Assembly: GCA_015680685.1 (NCBI GenBank)
Contig: MNCI01006175.1
Location: 360,873-422,603 of the forward strand
Source of the DNA: Gnetum montanum
Taxonomy: Eukaryota; Streptophyta; Gnetopsida; Gnetales; Gnetaceae
Length of the DNA: 61,731 bases
Direction of reading: 5' to 3'
Below, one piece after another: positions 46,724 through 57,473 of this stretch; the first letter of the stretch is position 1, and every line of letters begins with the position of its first letter. The translations under genes were made by a program, and so were the position numbers. The notes beneath the pieces are model-generated. The model was not told where the DNA came from. It made no database searches and worked only from the letters and a program-made list of their open reading frames with translations.

Positions 46724-46742
46724 CTAAGGCATATGGTGTTAT

Positions 46743-46776
46743 GGTCTTTAGAACCTAAAAACCTTAAACATTGGTC
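46743..46776 (-). repeat. Stray piece of viral RNase H at the right border
   Basis: The reverse complement reads SKDQCLRFLG, the start of the viral RNase H region (compare 36205-36235), placed next to the ORF1 start where it does not belong. It marks a rearranged border. Confidence 0.65.
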
Positions 46777-46806
46777 TTTAGATGCTACTTAGAGGGTTGC
46801 TAATCA
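46777..46806 (-). repeat. Right arm of the 30-bp inverted repeat
   Basis: Reverse complement of 33859-33888 with two mismatches. With the left arm it encloses the whole pararetrovirus pair. Confidence 0.8.
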
Positions 46807-46859
46807 TGTCAACATCAATAATCATCAAATTCAAATAGCCAAGAAAAATTTAAAGAAGA

Positions 46860-47094
46860 AGAAATAAGCTTAGTGGTAAGACTTTTTATTTGAAAACTTG
46901 ATTTTATTAGTAAGACTTTAAGATATGGACATAAATATTGTTTTTTAAAAAAAAACAAGCGAACATTGAGGCTTGTAGCACAACCCATACCTAACTAAGA
47001 GATAAGTGTTTTGACCACTATGCTATACCCTAGGTATAGAGGTAAATATTGTAATAAAAAAGTTCTAGGTTCGATTTTAGTAGTTAATGTTGCA
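46860..47094. repeat. Older, interrupted SINE-like sequences
   Basis: 46864-46897 (TAGTGGTAAGAC...GAAAACTTG) matches the box-A side of the SINE below, and 47058-47094 (GTTCTAGGTTCGATTTTAG...AATGTTG) its box-B side. Between them the minus strand has a second box-A-like TAGCATAGTGGTCAAAAC. This looks like one old copy with another inserted in reverse. Confidence 0.45.
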
Positions 47095-47283
47095 CTATAA
47101 ATCAAATTTGAATAATGAGGTATTATCATAGTGGTAACACACTTGATTTAGAAACTCTAGGCCATGGATTCAATTCCATGGGGCAATGTTGATTTTTATA
47201 AAGTCCTAACTAGACTATATATCTTGGGGTGTACCTATGTCTCACTTATTTCAATTTTCAATACCCCCCTATAAATCAAATTT
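47095..47283 (+). mobile_element. tRNA-derived SINE with 15-bp target duplication
   Basis: The body, 47110-47268, has box A (TATCATAGTGGTAAC, 47124-47138) and box B (GGATTCAATTCC, 47166-47177) of an RNA polymerase III promoter, spaced as in a tRNA, then a tRNA-unrelated part. The 15 bases CTATAAATCAAATTT flank it perfectly (47095-47109 and 47269-47283). There is no A-rich tail; it ends in ATACCCCC. A truncated relative is at 32700-32835. The family name is unknown to me. Confidence 0.75.
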
Positions 47284-48286
47284 AACTATCTTAGGGGTAA
47301 ATATTGCTAAAAACATTTTAGTATAAACACCTCCCTCCAAATAAATAATGCTTTAAGTACAACTCAAATCTTCCACTAAATGCTTATAAATCTTTATCAA
47401 ACAATGAACTAACTACTTGAACATGTGATAGAAGTATATTATACATTCATTTAAAAAATAAACCAGAAATAAAAAATAATTTCGTTTTAGGGTAGGTGTG
47501 GTAGGGTAAAGGGGGAATGGTGGGTTTTAATTTATTTTTTGGACAAGTCTTCTCAATTCCTAGCTATGAAAGTAATAACTAATACTAAAGAAATAACCTA
47601 ATTTTTCCTACTAGAGATTGTTAGATTGCATGATATTCTAAGTACAATATTTCTAACATAAATTCAAAGTATACTTCTAGATTGTTGCAATCTTTTTAAA
47701 AGAGTTTGAATACTATCTTGAATCTTAGCTCAGCGTACCATCCTTAAATAAATGGTTAGATAGAGAGAATGAATAAGATTTTGAAAGATATCCTTTAAGC
47801 TTATGCCATATATTACAAAGATGGTTAGGATAGATTTCTTCCTTTAGCAAAGTTTTCTTACAACAATTGTTATTAAACTAGTTTCAAAGTAGTAACTTAT
47901 GAAGTACTATATGGTAGTTCTTACCATAAACTTCTTTATTAAGATATGATAGAAGATCGATAGAAAAAAGGACAAATAGCATTGCAAAGACTACAAAATA
48001 AATTAGGTTCATTAAAGATAAACTTCAAGAAACACAAGACATATTCATTTTTCTATTAATGATAATAGGAGACCTATGAAATTTAACATTAAGAATCAAG
48101 TATTTCTTAAAGTTTCATTTTTGAAGAGAATTATGAGATTTCATGGAAGAAAAAAGTTAGAACCACACTACATTAGTCCCTTTCCTATCATGTTCCCATT
48201 TTCAAATAGTACCATTGCATAACAAAGATGGTATCTCTTCATAACAAATGTTGTAATTATTGTATTAATATCTAAAAATATCAAGT
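47284..48286. other. No gene recognised
   Basis: AT-rich sequence without recognisable coding segments or LTR edges. Confidence 0.5.
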
Positions 48287-48720
48287 TGTAATTAATACCC
48301 AAAAAATGAATTGTAATAATGGGCATACCTCTTGAGATGACCTTGGAGGTTTGACCTAAGATATTTATACCAAGATGTTAAAGGTTATATTATCATGAAG
48401 TTGCAAAGTTAACATAGTAAGTAATGAGTGTTGGGTAAAGTGAGATAGGAAGGTGACTGGTGATCCCTTCTAGTTAGTTGCAATCCTAGCTATGATGGTA
48501 GTCCTAGATTGCCTCTAATGGATATATGCCAAAGGAAGATAATCCCAAGGAATCCTTAGATCATGACCTAAATACATTATCTCTACATTAATATAGAATT
48601 GTTTTCTTTTTTTCTTCTACATTTTACCTTTTATTTTCTTTATGCATAATATTTAATGTTATAAATATTTAACATTTACAAAGATAACTAGGAATGGGAT
48701 GTCACATTTGGTATTAGAGA
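48287..48720 (+). repeat. chromovirus-like LTR end with tRNA-Met primer-binding site
   Basis: A stretch starting TGTAATTAATACCC and ending GGGATGTCACA (48706) is followed by TTTGGTATTAGAGA, close to TTTGGTATCAGAGC. This junction is typical of plant chromoviruses and gives an LTR of about 420 bases. Only some 300 bases of internal region follow before the Tat-like LTR at 49037; no coding sequence is left. Confidence 0.6.
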
Positions 48721-49929
48721 AAACCAAGACCCAAGGATCAATCAAAATGAAGGACCAACTATAATCCAATGATGAATCATGAAGCCTTAACCTAAGGTGA
48801 ATTATGTGCCTTGTCATCCAACAAGAGCTTTTCCAATGATTTTCATGAATATATGTTATCAAACTTTTATGAGTTGACTCCACACACCAACAATGTACAT
48901 CAACTACAAGAAACATTGGTAAGATAATGGTACATTGGTCTAAGTAACTTTTACTAATCTTATAGTATCGTTAGAACTTAAATTGATTAAGGTTATTCTT
49001 AAGTTCCTTCCATGAGGCTACTATCCATAGCCTAACTGTTGGTACATTTTTGGCCATTTCATGGAGTAGACTTTATAAGGTTGTAGCACCAGAAGTAAAT
49101 TATTGCCAAAAAGAAAGAAGAGCTTAATACCGAAAGGAGATTCCATGCTAAAAGAAGAGAGGGTTCCTAAGCTAAAGAGCTATGGAGGTATTAAAGCTTC
49201 AACAATGGTTTATGTTCCTTCAAGCATTTCCAGATGCCCATGCAATAAGCTTGAAAAGATCTTTAGAATAATAGCTTTTGCAAATTATAAAATCTAGTTG
49301 AATGAACAAGCTTAGCTTATTACTTTAAAATAATAGCTTCAATTCTAGTTCCTTTTTGGCTTTAGCACATAAGCTATTATTCAATTAAAGTCCTAAGAAT
49401 GCAAAAAGAATGATATGAGCTATGCTAAGTCTACTAAAAGTAGAAATTTTTTTAGCTATGGAAAACCTTGTGAGAAACAAGTTTCATTGCACTCAACTTT
49501 AAACCTAATACTCCCATGAGCTATAGTTTATTTCATTTTTGGTTCCACCATTGGCTCATTATAATAAGGATCCAGGATTATGAAGGCAATTAAGACTTAC
49601 CAAAGATATTTAAGCTCTAAAAAAGAAAGGAAAGGAAGCTTCATAAGCCATTATCAATGTATCCTGCTTATTAGGAGTGTTATGACCATAATGGTTTGAA
49701 GAATAGCATAGCACAAATACATCATTCTCATAAGCTATTTTGATCAAGCTTTGGTATGAAAAATTTAGATAAATGATGAAAGTCTAAGTTGTAATATTGC
49801 ACGTAATAAGAAGCAAAAACATCTCATAAGCTTTGTGGGATTGGTCTAATAAAGAACTTTTGGGCGTTCACAAATTCTCATTTAGATGAGATTCATCCAT
49901 TTAGATGCTTAAAAGCTCATCTTGATCTT

Positions 49930-50850
49930 TTGACATCACATTAGCTTTGCCACATATTAGTTTTCCATGTCATCTTCTCTTCACATTAGCATACTATCGA
50001 GCCTATTCATAAGAATGATTTTCACCGCTACAGATCCATTTTTGCCATGTGGCAAGCTACCATGTTAGCATCTAGATTGAGCTCATTTTTTATATCTAGA
50101 TGAGTTTTTGGCCTCTGCCACATCATCTTCTATCCATGTAAGCATGACATCGGCATGACATTAGCAGTGCCACATCCACAACTAGAGGAATTACATTTTT
50201 CATCTAGATGGATTTCACTTCATCTACCACATCATCTTCTACAAACATCAACATAACATCATCATATGCCACATCAACATGAGGCCAAGTTAGTGTACCA
50301 TATCAGCATTACCACATCTACTTCTATCATGTCATCATGATGTCAACAAGTTGTCATGTTAGCTTCTAGAGATGGCTCGTAAGGGTGATTACTAGCTTGA
50401 TGAATCCATTTTATCACATTAACATATGCTAGATCAGCATGATTTTTATGCCACATCAGCTCATAGAAATAGGTTGTAAAGTAGAAATTTAGCCCTACAA
50501 GGTCACTCTGCCATGTCATCAATGTGATGATGACTTTTCCACTTCAGTTTCTTGCCATGTTAGCTTTTAAGCCAATTTGAAGGATGAAATTTCTCCTCTA
50601 CAAACTAGCTTTTCCACATTAGTGTATGCCATGACAATGTCAATGGCATCATCATGATGTCAACACTATACCATGCCAACATGTATAGCCCTTTTGTGAA
50701 GATAAAATTTAGATTCATGAACTAGCTCTACCACCTCAAATAGCACCATGTTACCACCATCACATCAACAACCTACCACATCAGCATGTAGAGCTCATTC
50801 ATCAGGCCACATTCCACCCTCATTAAAGAGCACATGGGGCTTTATGCATT
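49930..50850. repeat. Degenerate minisatellite rich in CACATCA and GCATG motifs
   Basis: Dozens of imperfect repeats built from CCACATCA, TCAGCATG, CATCATGA and CCATGTCA, without a fixed period, inside the long LTR U3. No coding sense. Confidence 0.65.
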
Positions 50851-51028
50851 GAATCAAATCATTAAAAAAATGCTATTACAAGAAGTTAATAAATGGTTAG
50901 AAATTAAATAGCTTTAAAACTAAATTCAATGAACCATGCTCTCTTAAGAGAATGTGGTTATCATTGAAGGAGCTCAAAATGTAGAGGATTTGTAGGATAG
51001 TTATCTCATGTCCTATATGAATAAAAAA

Positions 51029-51233
51029 CTTGGCAACTATAGCATTTAATTTCTATGGTAGTTGTAACTAAATTTCTATAGTGGTTGTAACTAATTTTAA
51101 TTTCCCATGATGTTGTAACTACCAAATACAACACTTGGTAACTATAGTATTTAATTGTTATGGCAGTTGTAACTAAATTCCCATAGTGGTTATAACTAAT
51201 TTTAACTTCCCATGATGTTGTAACTACAAGAAG
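51029..51233. repeat. 105-bp tandem duplication in the LTR
   Basis: CTTGGCAACTATAGCATTT begins at 51029 and recurs at 51134 as CTTGGTAACTATAGTATTT; the two units run in parallel to GATGTTGTAACTAC. It sits just upstream of the AAAAGGGGGTAGAAATC block that corresponds to the region after the TATA box in the sister LTR. Confidence 0.85.
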
Positions 51234-52397
51234 CCACTCTAAAACGAGCTTTAAGGGTAGAATGAAAAGGGGGTAGAAATCAAGAAGACACATTGAAGAT
51301 TAATTGTAAGAATGGCTTGCTAATTGTAACATTAGTTCAACTACTTTATCTTAATTCTATGAGTTCTTTTCTTTTCATTTTGTCTTAGTTTCTTAGCTAA
51401 TATTTTAGATAGTACTATGCTTAGCATTTCATTTTGGAATTTTTTAATTGCTCTTATAACTATACTTTTGTGTAATTCTAGACTTCTATTTATTTACCAT
51501 ATAAGAGCTTATATTTTCCTTTGAAAAGCATCTTGAGCAATTTAATAACAATGTTTTTTTAAAATTACTTGTTCAAGTGAAGATGGTCTAGAAAATCTTT
51601 GATATTTTGAGCTAACTTGAAATAGTTTCAATTTTAAATTTTTTTCTTCATGTTCAATCTTGAAATTGTTATACCTTTTTTAATAGCTCTATTATTGCAA
51701 TTCATGGAAACTATTAACTAGCCATATAATAACTTGTATTTTGTCTTTTACAAAGCATTTTGGTAGGTTAATAGGAGTATCTTTTATGAAATTGCTTGTT
51801 GAGCTCAGAGGATTTGGATAATTTGTAACACTTTAGATTGAATTGGAATAGCTTTATTCTGAAATGTTTCCTCATGTTTAGTTTATCTTGCTTAAGTGTT
51901 TGAGATTCTACACAAGTTTTCTTTCTGTATTCTTTTCTTTTAAAATTCATAGAATCTCACTCTATTTCTATTTTTCTTGTGGACTTTTCTCTCTAGAGAA
52001 AACTAGGAGTAGATTTTTACATAATTGTGCTTAAACATTTTGGTAAAATTTTATTTTTTTCAAGTAATGTACTATAGGGACTATATAGACTAAGTGACTT
52101 GACAAAATAGGAATCCTTAATGACTCACAGTATTTAACAAGTTTAGCTGAATTTCTATTATAATAGCTAGTTACAATTTCATATAAAAACCCAAGCATTT
52201 CAACATTCATAATAACAAACACACATTTGCGCTTAGTTCACTCTATTACCATTGAGTTTATTTAGAGATATTTGGGCCCTGGTGTTTTGAGAGACTAGAA
52301 AACACCTAAACTCAAGTTTGAAGAAACACCTTTATTTTCTATGATCCTAGTCACAAGAACGAAGGAAAACATTGGCTGTTGCAAATGGTCACCAATA

Positions 52398-52758
52398 GTT
52401 CTTTTTGGTGCTAGAAGGAGGACAAGAAAATTTGTTACCTTAGTTCATAAGTTAATAACTTATTACATTCAAATAGCTTGATAGTCCTAACACACCAACA
52501 GTTCTTTTTGACACTAGAAAGAGGGCAAGAAAATTAGTTATTATTTTGAGTTAATGATTGAACAAACTGATAACCCTAAAGATTTCAAAAGTCCTAAAGA
52601 ATTTTCATTGCAAGAATAACAAACAAAGATTTTTGAGTTTGGAATTAGTGGAGTAAACACTAGGAGAACAAGGGATTTGTCTCTTCTATCTGGTTCAACA
52701 ATCTTTAGGAGAAGGTCAAAGAAATATAAGAGTTTAGCCATCAAAGGGACATAATAGA
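52398..52758 (+). other. Leader between LTR and gag, Tat-like element 1
   Basis: Holds the primer-site-like TGGTGCTAGAAGGAGG (52406) and a second, similar TTTTTGACACTAGAAAGAGGGC about 105 bases later, so the site region seems duplicated. No other feature. Confidence 0.5.
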
Positions 52759-54464
52759 ATGGCAAACCCACAAGTGAATCCTTGGCAGGAAGCTACATCA
52801 TTAAGGTTCCAAAATTACAACGATATTCCTAAGCTAGTTTACAAATATTTTCCTGAGCCATTTATTCCTAGAAAAGCTTACTTGACTAAAGAATACCTTT
52901 ACTTATTTGAATTAGCTTTAGCTCATGCCAATATTCAACACCAAGATCAAGATTATAGGTGGTTTGTAGTAATTTTAAAGGATATGGCTCAAATTTAATA
53001 TTCAAACATCCCAAGAAACAATATTACAACTTGGGATGATATGAAAAGCCTTTTCTTAGCCTAATTTGACAATCAATTGGATCAATAACAATCATACTCT
53101 GGGTTAGTACAAGCTAAGAAAGGAGCTAAAGAGTCCATTAGAGATTTCAATATTAAGTTTCAATGAATTTGTGGGCTCTTTCAAAGACAATATAGACCGT
53201 AAAAAAAATGCTTAGAGACACTTATCTTAAGGCTATGAATCCCAATATTCCAATATGGTTAAGGAAAACTCCAAACTTGCTAACACTGAATGATTACTTT
53301 AGTGAAGCTATACATTAGAAAAATAGCTAAACTTAAACAATGAAGAAATTATCACAAGTTCAAAAAGAAAAGACAAAATTATAATCCTTGTGCAAAATTT
53401 TTCTCAACTTAAAACACTACCAAGACCTTCTCATATTAAAATAGATCAAGAGTTAGAAAGAAGAGAATCCAAAAAAGGACAATTAATGAGAGACTTGTCA
53501 AAAAAAATAGTGAAACTAGAAAAAGCTTTGGTAAAAGTTAAAATAAAGGAGGAAAATAAAAATAGAAAACATAAGCATCAAGACAATAAGTTAGTAGATG
53601 ATGAGGACGAGAGTGATGTTGTTGTGTCTAACTTCCTCGATATTGAATCGGATAATGAGCTATCTAGTATTCATTACGTAGTCAAATCTTTTAAGAATGG
53701 ATCTAGTGATACCTCTTCTATGCCAAGTTTTGAAGAAGATATACCATCCAATGAAGAATGTAATAACAATGAAGAAAATAGATATAATCTATGATCAAAG
53801 GAAAAATAAACCACTTCTAGGCCTTCAAACATCATTTCTAATCCATCTACTAAGAGGAATATTTTTAGACCAAATGGAAAAGAAAAAATAAAAATAAAGA
53901 AGATCAAATAGAGAAAAGTACTCAAAATCAAACTTCTTATAAATGAGTGAAGAAATCATGCTTTTATGAAGATGGAGAATATAATCTAATTGAGGATCTT
54001 CAACATGTTAAGGCCAACATTAGTATTTATGAATTGTTATAGATAGAAGATTAGCATAGAAAATCTTTAGAGCTTATTAAAGAAAAAAGAAGAGTTGGAG
54101 AGTCAAAGTTAAGCTATGTATCTAACATTGATAAGATAACAAAAACTAGTAATGATTGTACTCTTGATAAAGAAGCTTCCCCTTTTCTTTTGATAATGAA
54201 GTTAAAAGATAAATATCTTCACAATTTTTTCGTTGATTCCAAAGCTACATCTACTATCATGTCATTATCTATATGCAAAAAACTTGGTTTGACTCTTGAA
54301 CAATTGAATAAAAAGATTATTTTAAGTGGACAAAAGTATAGTAAAGATTGTCAGTCAAGTACCCACTATTCTGTTAGAAATACTTCTAAACCCTGTATAA
54401 AAAGTAGAGTAACTATTCAAGTAGTAGATATCCCAAATTCATATAGTCTTTTGTTGAGTAGAAG
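52759..54464 (+). pseudogene. gag: gag and protease of Tat-like element 1, truncated
   Basis: Starts MANPQVNPWQEATSLRFQNY, matching the gag of element 2 (NPWQRVTPLGFQNY). Capsid features WYSN-like DMAQI and NITTWDDMKSLFLA, ESIRDFNIKFQ and FQRQY follow with stops. A Glu/Lys-rich linker (53390-53794) leads to the protease: FVDSKATSTIMSLSICKKLGL, where the active site is DSK instead of DSG. The reading ends at LLLSR exactly where the second Tat-like LTR begins (54465). RT and the rest are not in the window. Confidence 0.85.
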
Positions 54465-54949
54465 TGTTGGCACATTTGGCTATTCCATGGAATATTTGGA
54501 ATATTTTATTAAAAATTGGAACAATCTATGGTTGTAAATTTAGAAGTAAATTTACAGCTTTAAGGTTATGGGTTGACGAGTGTTAAATAAAATGATGTTG
54601 AGGCCTCCTTGATACAAAATTAAAGTGCCAGATTATTCCTTATTGGAGATTGGAAGATAGTACAATAGCAAACAAGGAATTATATTATTTACTTGAAAAG
54701 CATTGGTGAAGAACGTGCTCTGAAAAATTCCTTTTGGAAAGGTCCCAAATTAAAAATCCCTGTTATTAAGTTCAGTTTTATATTTAACCCTAAGATAATG
54801 TTTGAAACTCCAATTCTCGGCAACCATTCCTGCCTTGCAAAAATCAGAAAATAAAAATAAAAATTAGCAATGCCTCCGTCGTCCTGAAGAATGTGCAGTT
54901 GCAAGCGAAGCTAAAGGAGATGCAAATAAACTTGATGATCCATGGGTTT

Positions 54950-55660
54950 CAATGGAGATGCAAATAAGCTTTCCGTTTGTTCCTAATCGTGGCGTTCCAG
55001 AAAAATCGCGTTTTCACTAGAGCAGTGGGAGTGCAAAACCACCAACCGCGTGATGCTTATCATGGCACAGATGGGCACCACAAAAAACCGCCATCACCAT
55101 GGGCACGGCCAAGTCCCTAAGGGACAAAACCCCTTTGCCGTGGACATGGCAGCAAAGAAAAAAATTGAAACCCTCGTCCACACGCAGAAACAAAATCACG
55201 TTTTGTTCAAACCCCATCTTCATCTTCAAACCACCCTCTTCTCCAACACTGCCACTGCAACAGCGAGCTCTTGCTCTATGCGGCAGTTCGCGTCGGCAAC
55301 TGAGGAGTGATTTCACCACCAAATCCTATCTATTTCTGCGTTGTTGTTCTATGCATCACCAAACCCTACCCGCCTCAACACTGTTTTCAAACAACTCGAC
55401 GAATTTCGTGGTTGTGCTCCCTTGGAATATATAGAAACAGGTTAATTGCTGCAACAAGATTGAAAACAAAAACAACATCACAACTGGGAACTGATTTCAA
55501 ACTTTCAAGCGGTGAAAAACGGTAATCACAAATGTCATTCGCCCCTGGAACCTGCAATCCGAAACAGCAACCTTGCCTGACACCAAAGCATTCGATATCG
55601 CATACCAGTCCACAGAATGCGGCAACAAAGACACAAAGGCACACTAAGATAGGTGTCAAG
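54950..55660. other. GC-richer block in the U3 of the Tat-like LTR
   Basis: Base composition changes from about one third GC to near half. Open frames of 70 to 110 codons occur on both strands, none recognisable. The sister LTR has no counterpart, so it may be a captured host segment or a diverged U3 module. Confidence 0.45.
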
Positions 55661-56067
55661 AGATATTTTGGGCTGATGCCGGTGAATTAGAGTTGCAGTT
55701 TTATTCATCAAAAATAAAATTTTAAATGGTCTGGTGATTAATTCAGCAATGTCACATATGCTAATAGTGTGAAAGACTTACCTCTTAATTTAATTATTCC
55801 AAGGCTTTAAAACATTATTTTTCAAACATTATTATATAAGTTACTACCCATAAAATAATTGTAATATTAATGATAAAATATTTGTAATATTTACAAATAT
55901 TAGTGTTAGCATAAATTCCTCCTAACTTTATGTACAACTTCCCAACTACATAACTTCCCAATTAAATTGGTGAGAAATATCTCCTAACTACATGGGTAAG
56001 TTGTAACTCCCTTACTTGGGAGAGAAGTTAGCTAATATATTTTAAGTATGTAACCACCTTTGAACCC

Positions 56068-56080
56068 TATAAAAAGGGGA
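56068..56080 (+). promoter_or_regulatory. TATA box of the Tat-like LTR
   Basis: CCCTATAAAAAGGGGAC, preceded by repeats of TAACTTCCCAA and TAACTCCC, in the place expected for the U3/R border. The sister LTR keeps a related block at 51260-51290. Confidence 0.6.
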
Positions 56081-57356
56081 CGAAGATCATACTTTTGAAA
56101 AGGGGGGAAAATCACACTTTTGGAGAAGACTTGATACATCACACTTTGGAAGGCTACTAGCTAGCACTTGGGCTCTCACTTGGGGACACACTTTGACTCT
56201 TGGGAAGAGCATTTGTAAAAGACATTGTGAAAGATTTCTTGTAAGATGACTTGCTAAAGAAAATATTTCAACCTCCTTGTCATAGACCTGTGAGTTATGT
56301 TTTATTTTTGTTTTGTTTAAATTGTTTAGCTAGTGGTTTAGATAGTATCATCCTTGGCAAGTAATTTTGGGATTTTTAGATTGCTCTTATTGTTCTTGTT
56401 GCCCAATAGAAAATTTCTGTTAAAATTTTTCCATAGAAGCGCTTGTGTTTGAAAGCTTTAAGAGCATTTTAGTAGTGAATTTGGTTATTGTGCAACGTAT
56501 AAGAACCACTATTGGGATTGTTGTAAGAGAGCCTCTGCTTGTAGTCATGTCGTTGAATGATTCAATAGTCAAGAGGGTTCAAAAAATCTTTGGTATTTTG
56601 ATGGGACCAGAATAGCTTCTTTTTATCTTTAAAGTGAATCTCCGTGGTATTTCAATCAGAAATTGTCAAGTCTTTTGAAGGTTCTGTTGAATGCAATTGT
56701 TGACATCCATTATCTAGCCAAAATGGAGTCTCGTACGTGATAGTTTACGCAGCAATTTTTTGGTAGCATAGTAGGATTGTCTTGAAGAAATTGCTTATTT
56801 GAGCCTTGGAAGTTTGAACAATTCGTAGTTATTGAATTTGGGATAGCTTTATTGCGAAGTGTTTACTCGTATCATTTTACCTTGTTTAAACATTTGAGGT
56901 CTTAACACAAATCTGCTTTCTTTTCTGTCTATTTCCATTGAATCTTGCTCTATTTCTAGTTTTCTTGTGGAACTATCTCTTTCTCTGGGGAAAATTAGAA
57001 GTAGATTTGCAGAGTTGTGCTCAAATGTTTTTGCAAAATTTTATTTGTTACAAGTAGGTATTATAAGGACCACATAGACTAGGCAATTGAACAAAATAGG
57101 AACTCTCAACAACTCACAGTACTTGGCAAAGTTGGCTGAATCTCTTTAAGATAAGTCATTTGTAGTTTACACACAATGCAATCATTTCATATTTCACAAC
57201 CGCACACCACAACAGCACACACACATACTCACATTAACTACTGAGTCTATTTGGAGGTATCTGGGCCTTGGTGTTGCCAGAGACCAGCAAGCACCTAAAC
57301 CTTATTCGAGGACACTCGTTGGCGATCGCGTCCCAAACGATTGCCAACAGTTCTTT

Positions 57357-57374
57357 TGGTGCTAGAAGGAGGGC
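57357..57374 (+). other. Candidate primer-binding site, Tat-like element 2
   Basis: TGGTGCTAGAAGGAGGGC seven bases after the LTR end CCAACA. The same motif follows the LTR of element 1 at 52406. I do not assign the tRNA. Confidence 0.55.
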
Positions 57375-57473
57375 TGAAAATTTAGCCTCTAAGTTCATAA
57401 GCCTTCTAATTTTAACACATCAACAATTTTTTGTTACTATAAGGCTTAAGAAATTAGATACTATTTTCAGTTC

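Larger units (their letters stand above)
40494..46742 (-). mobile_element. Endogenous pararetrovirus, minus copy
   Basis: Second copy of the same virus in opposite orientation, meeting the plus copy tail to tail at about 40493/40494. It runs from the primer-binding-site/ORF1 start (46742) through movement protein, coat, zinc knuckle, protease and RT to the start of RNase H. It is interrupted by a solo LTR at 44647-45458. RT active site reads YTND (near 40770) and protease DIG, so it is dead. Confidence 0.88.
49037..52397 (+). repeat. Long 5' LTR of Tat-like element 1
   Basis: Starts TGTTGGTACATTTTTGGCC and ends near ACCAATA before a primer-site-like TGGTGCTAGAAGGAGG (52406-52421). About 3.36 kb. 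It shares its start, the AGAAGTAAATT block, the segment before and after the transcription start, and its right end with the 2.89-kb LTR at 54465-57349. The middle is unlike: it holds a CACATCAGCATG-rich minisatellite (49930-50850) and a 105-bp tandem repeat. Confidence 0.65.
54465..57349 (+). repeat. Long 5' LTR of Tat-like element 2
   Basis: Begins TGTTGGCACATTTGGCTATT inside the protease of element 1 (candidate target duplication AGAAG, 54460-54464) and ends GATTGCCAACA before the primer-site-like TGGTGCTAGAAGGAGGGC (57357). About 2.9 kb. TATA-like CTATAAAAAGGGG lies at about 56068-56080. A distinctly GC-richer block occupies about 54950-55660. Long LTRs are usual for the Tat/Ogre lineage. 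Confidence 0.7.

Noticed and set aside
47110-47190. A functional tRNA gene
   Set aside because: Only boxes A and B are tRNA-like; the acceptor stem does not pair and the 15-bp flanking duplication marks a SINE.
55017-55659. Overlapping 70-110 codon frames on both strands as host exons
   Set aside because: No recognisable domain, no supporting splice sites, and the block lies inside a long LTR. Kept only as a composition anomaly.
55904-55910. TGTTAGC as the start of the second Tat-like LTR
   Set aside because: The start at 54465 matches the start of the sister LTR at 49037 and coincides exactly with the break in the element 1 protease, so it explains more.
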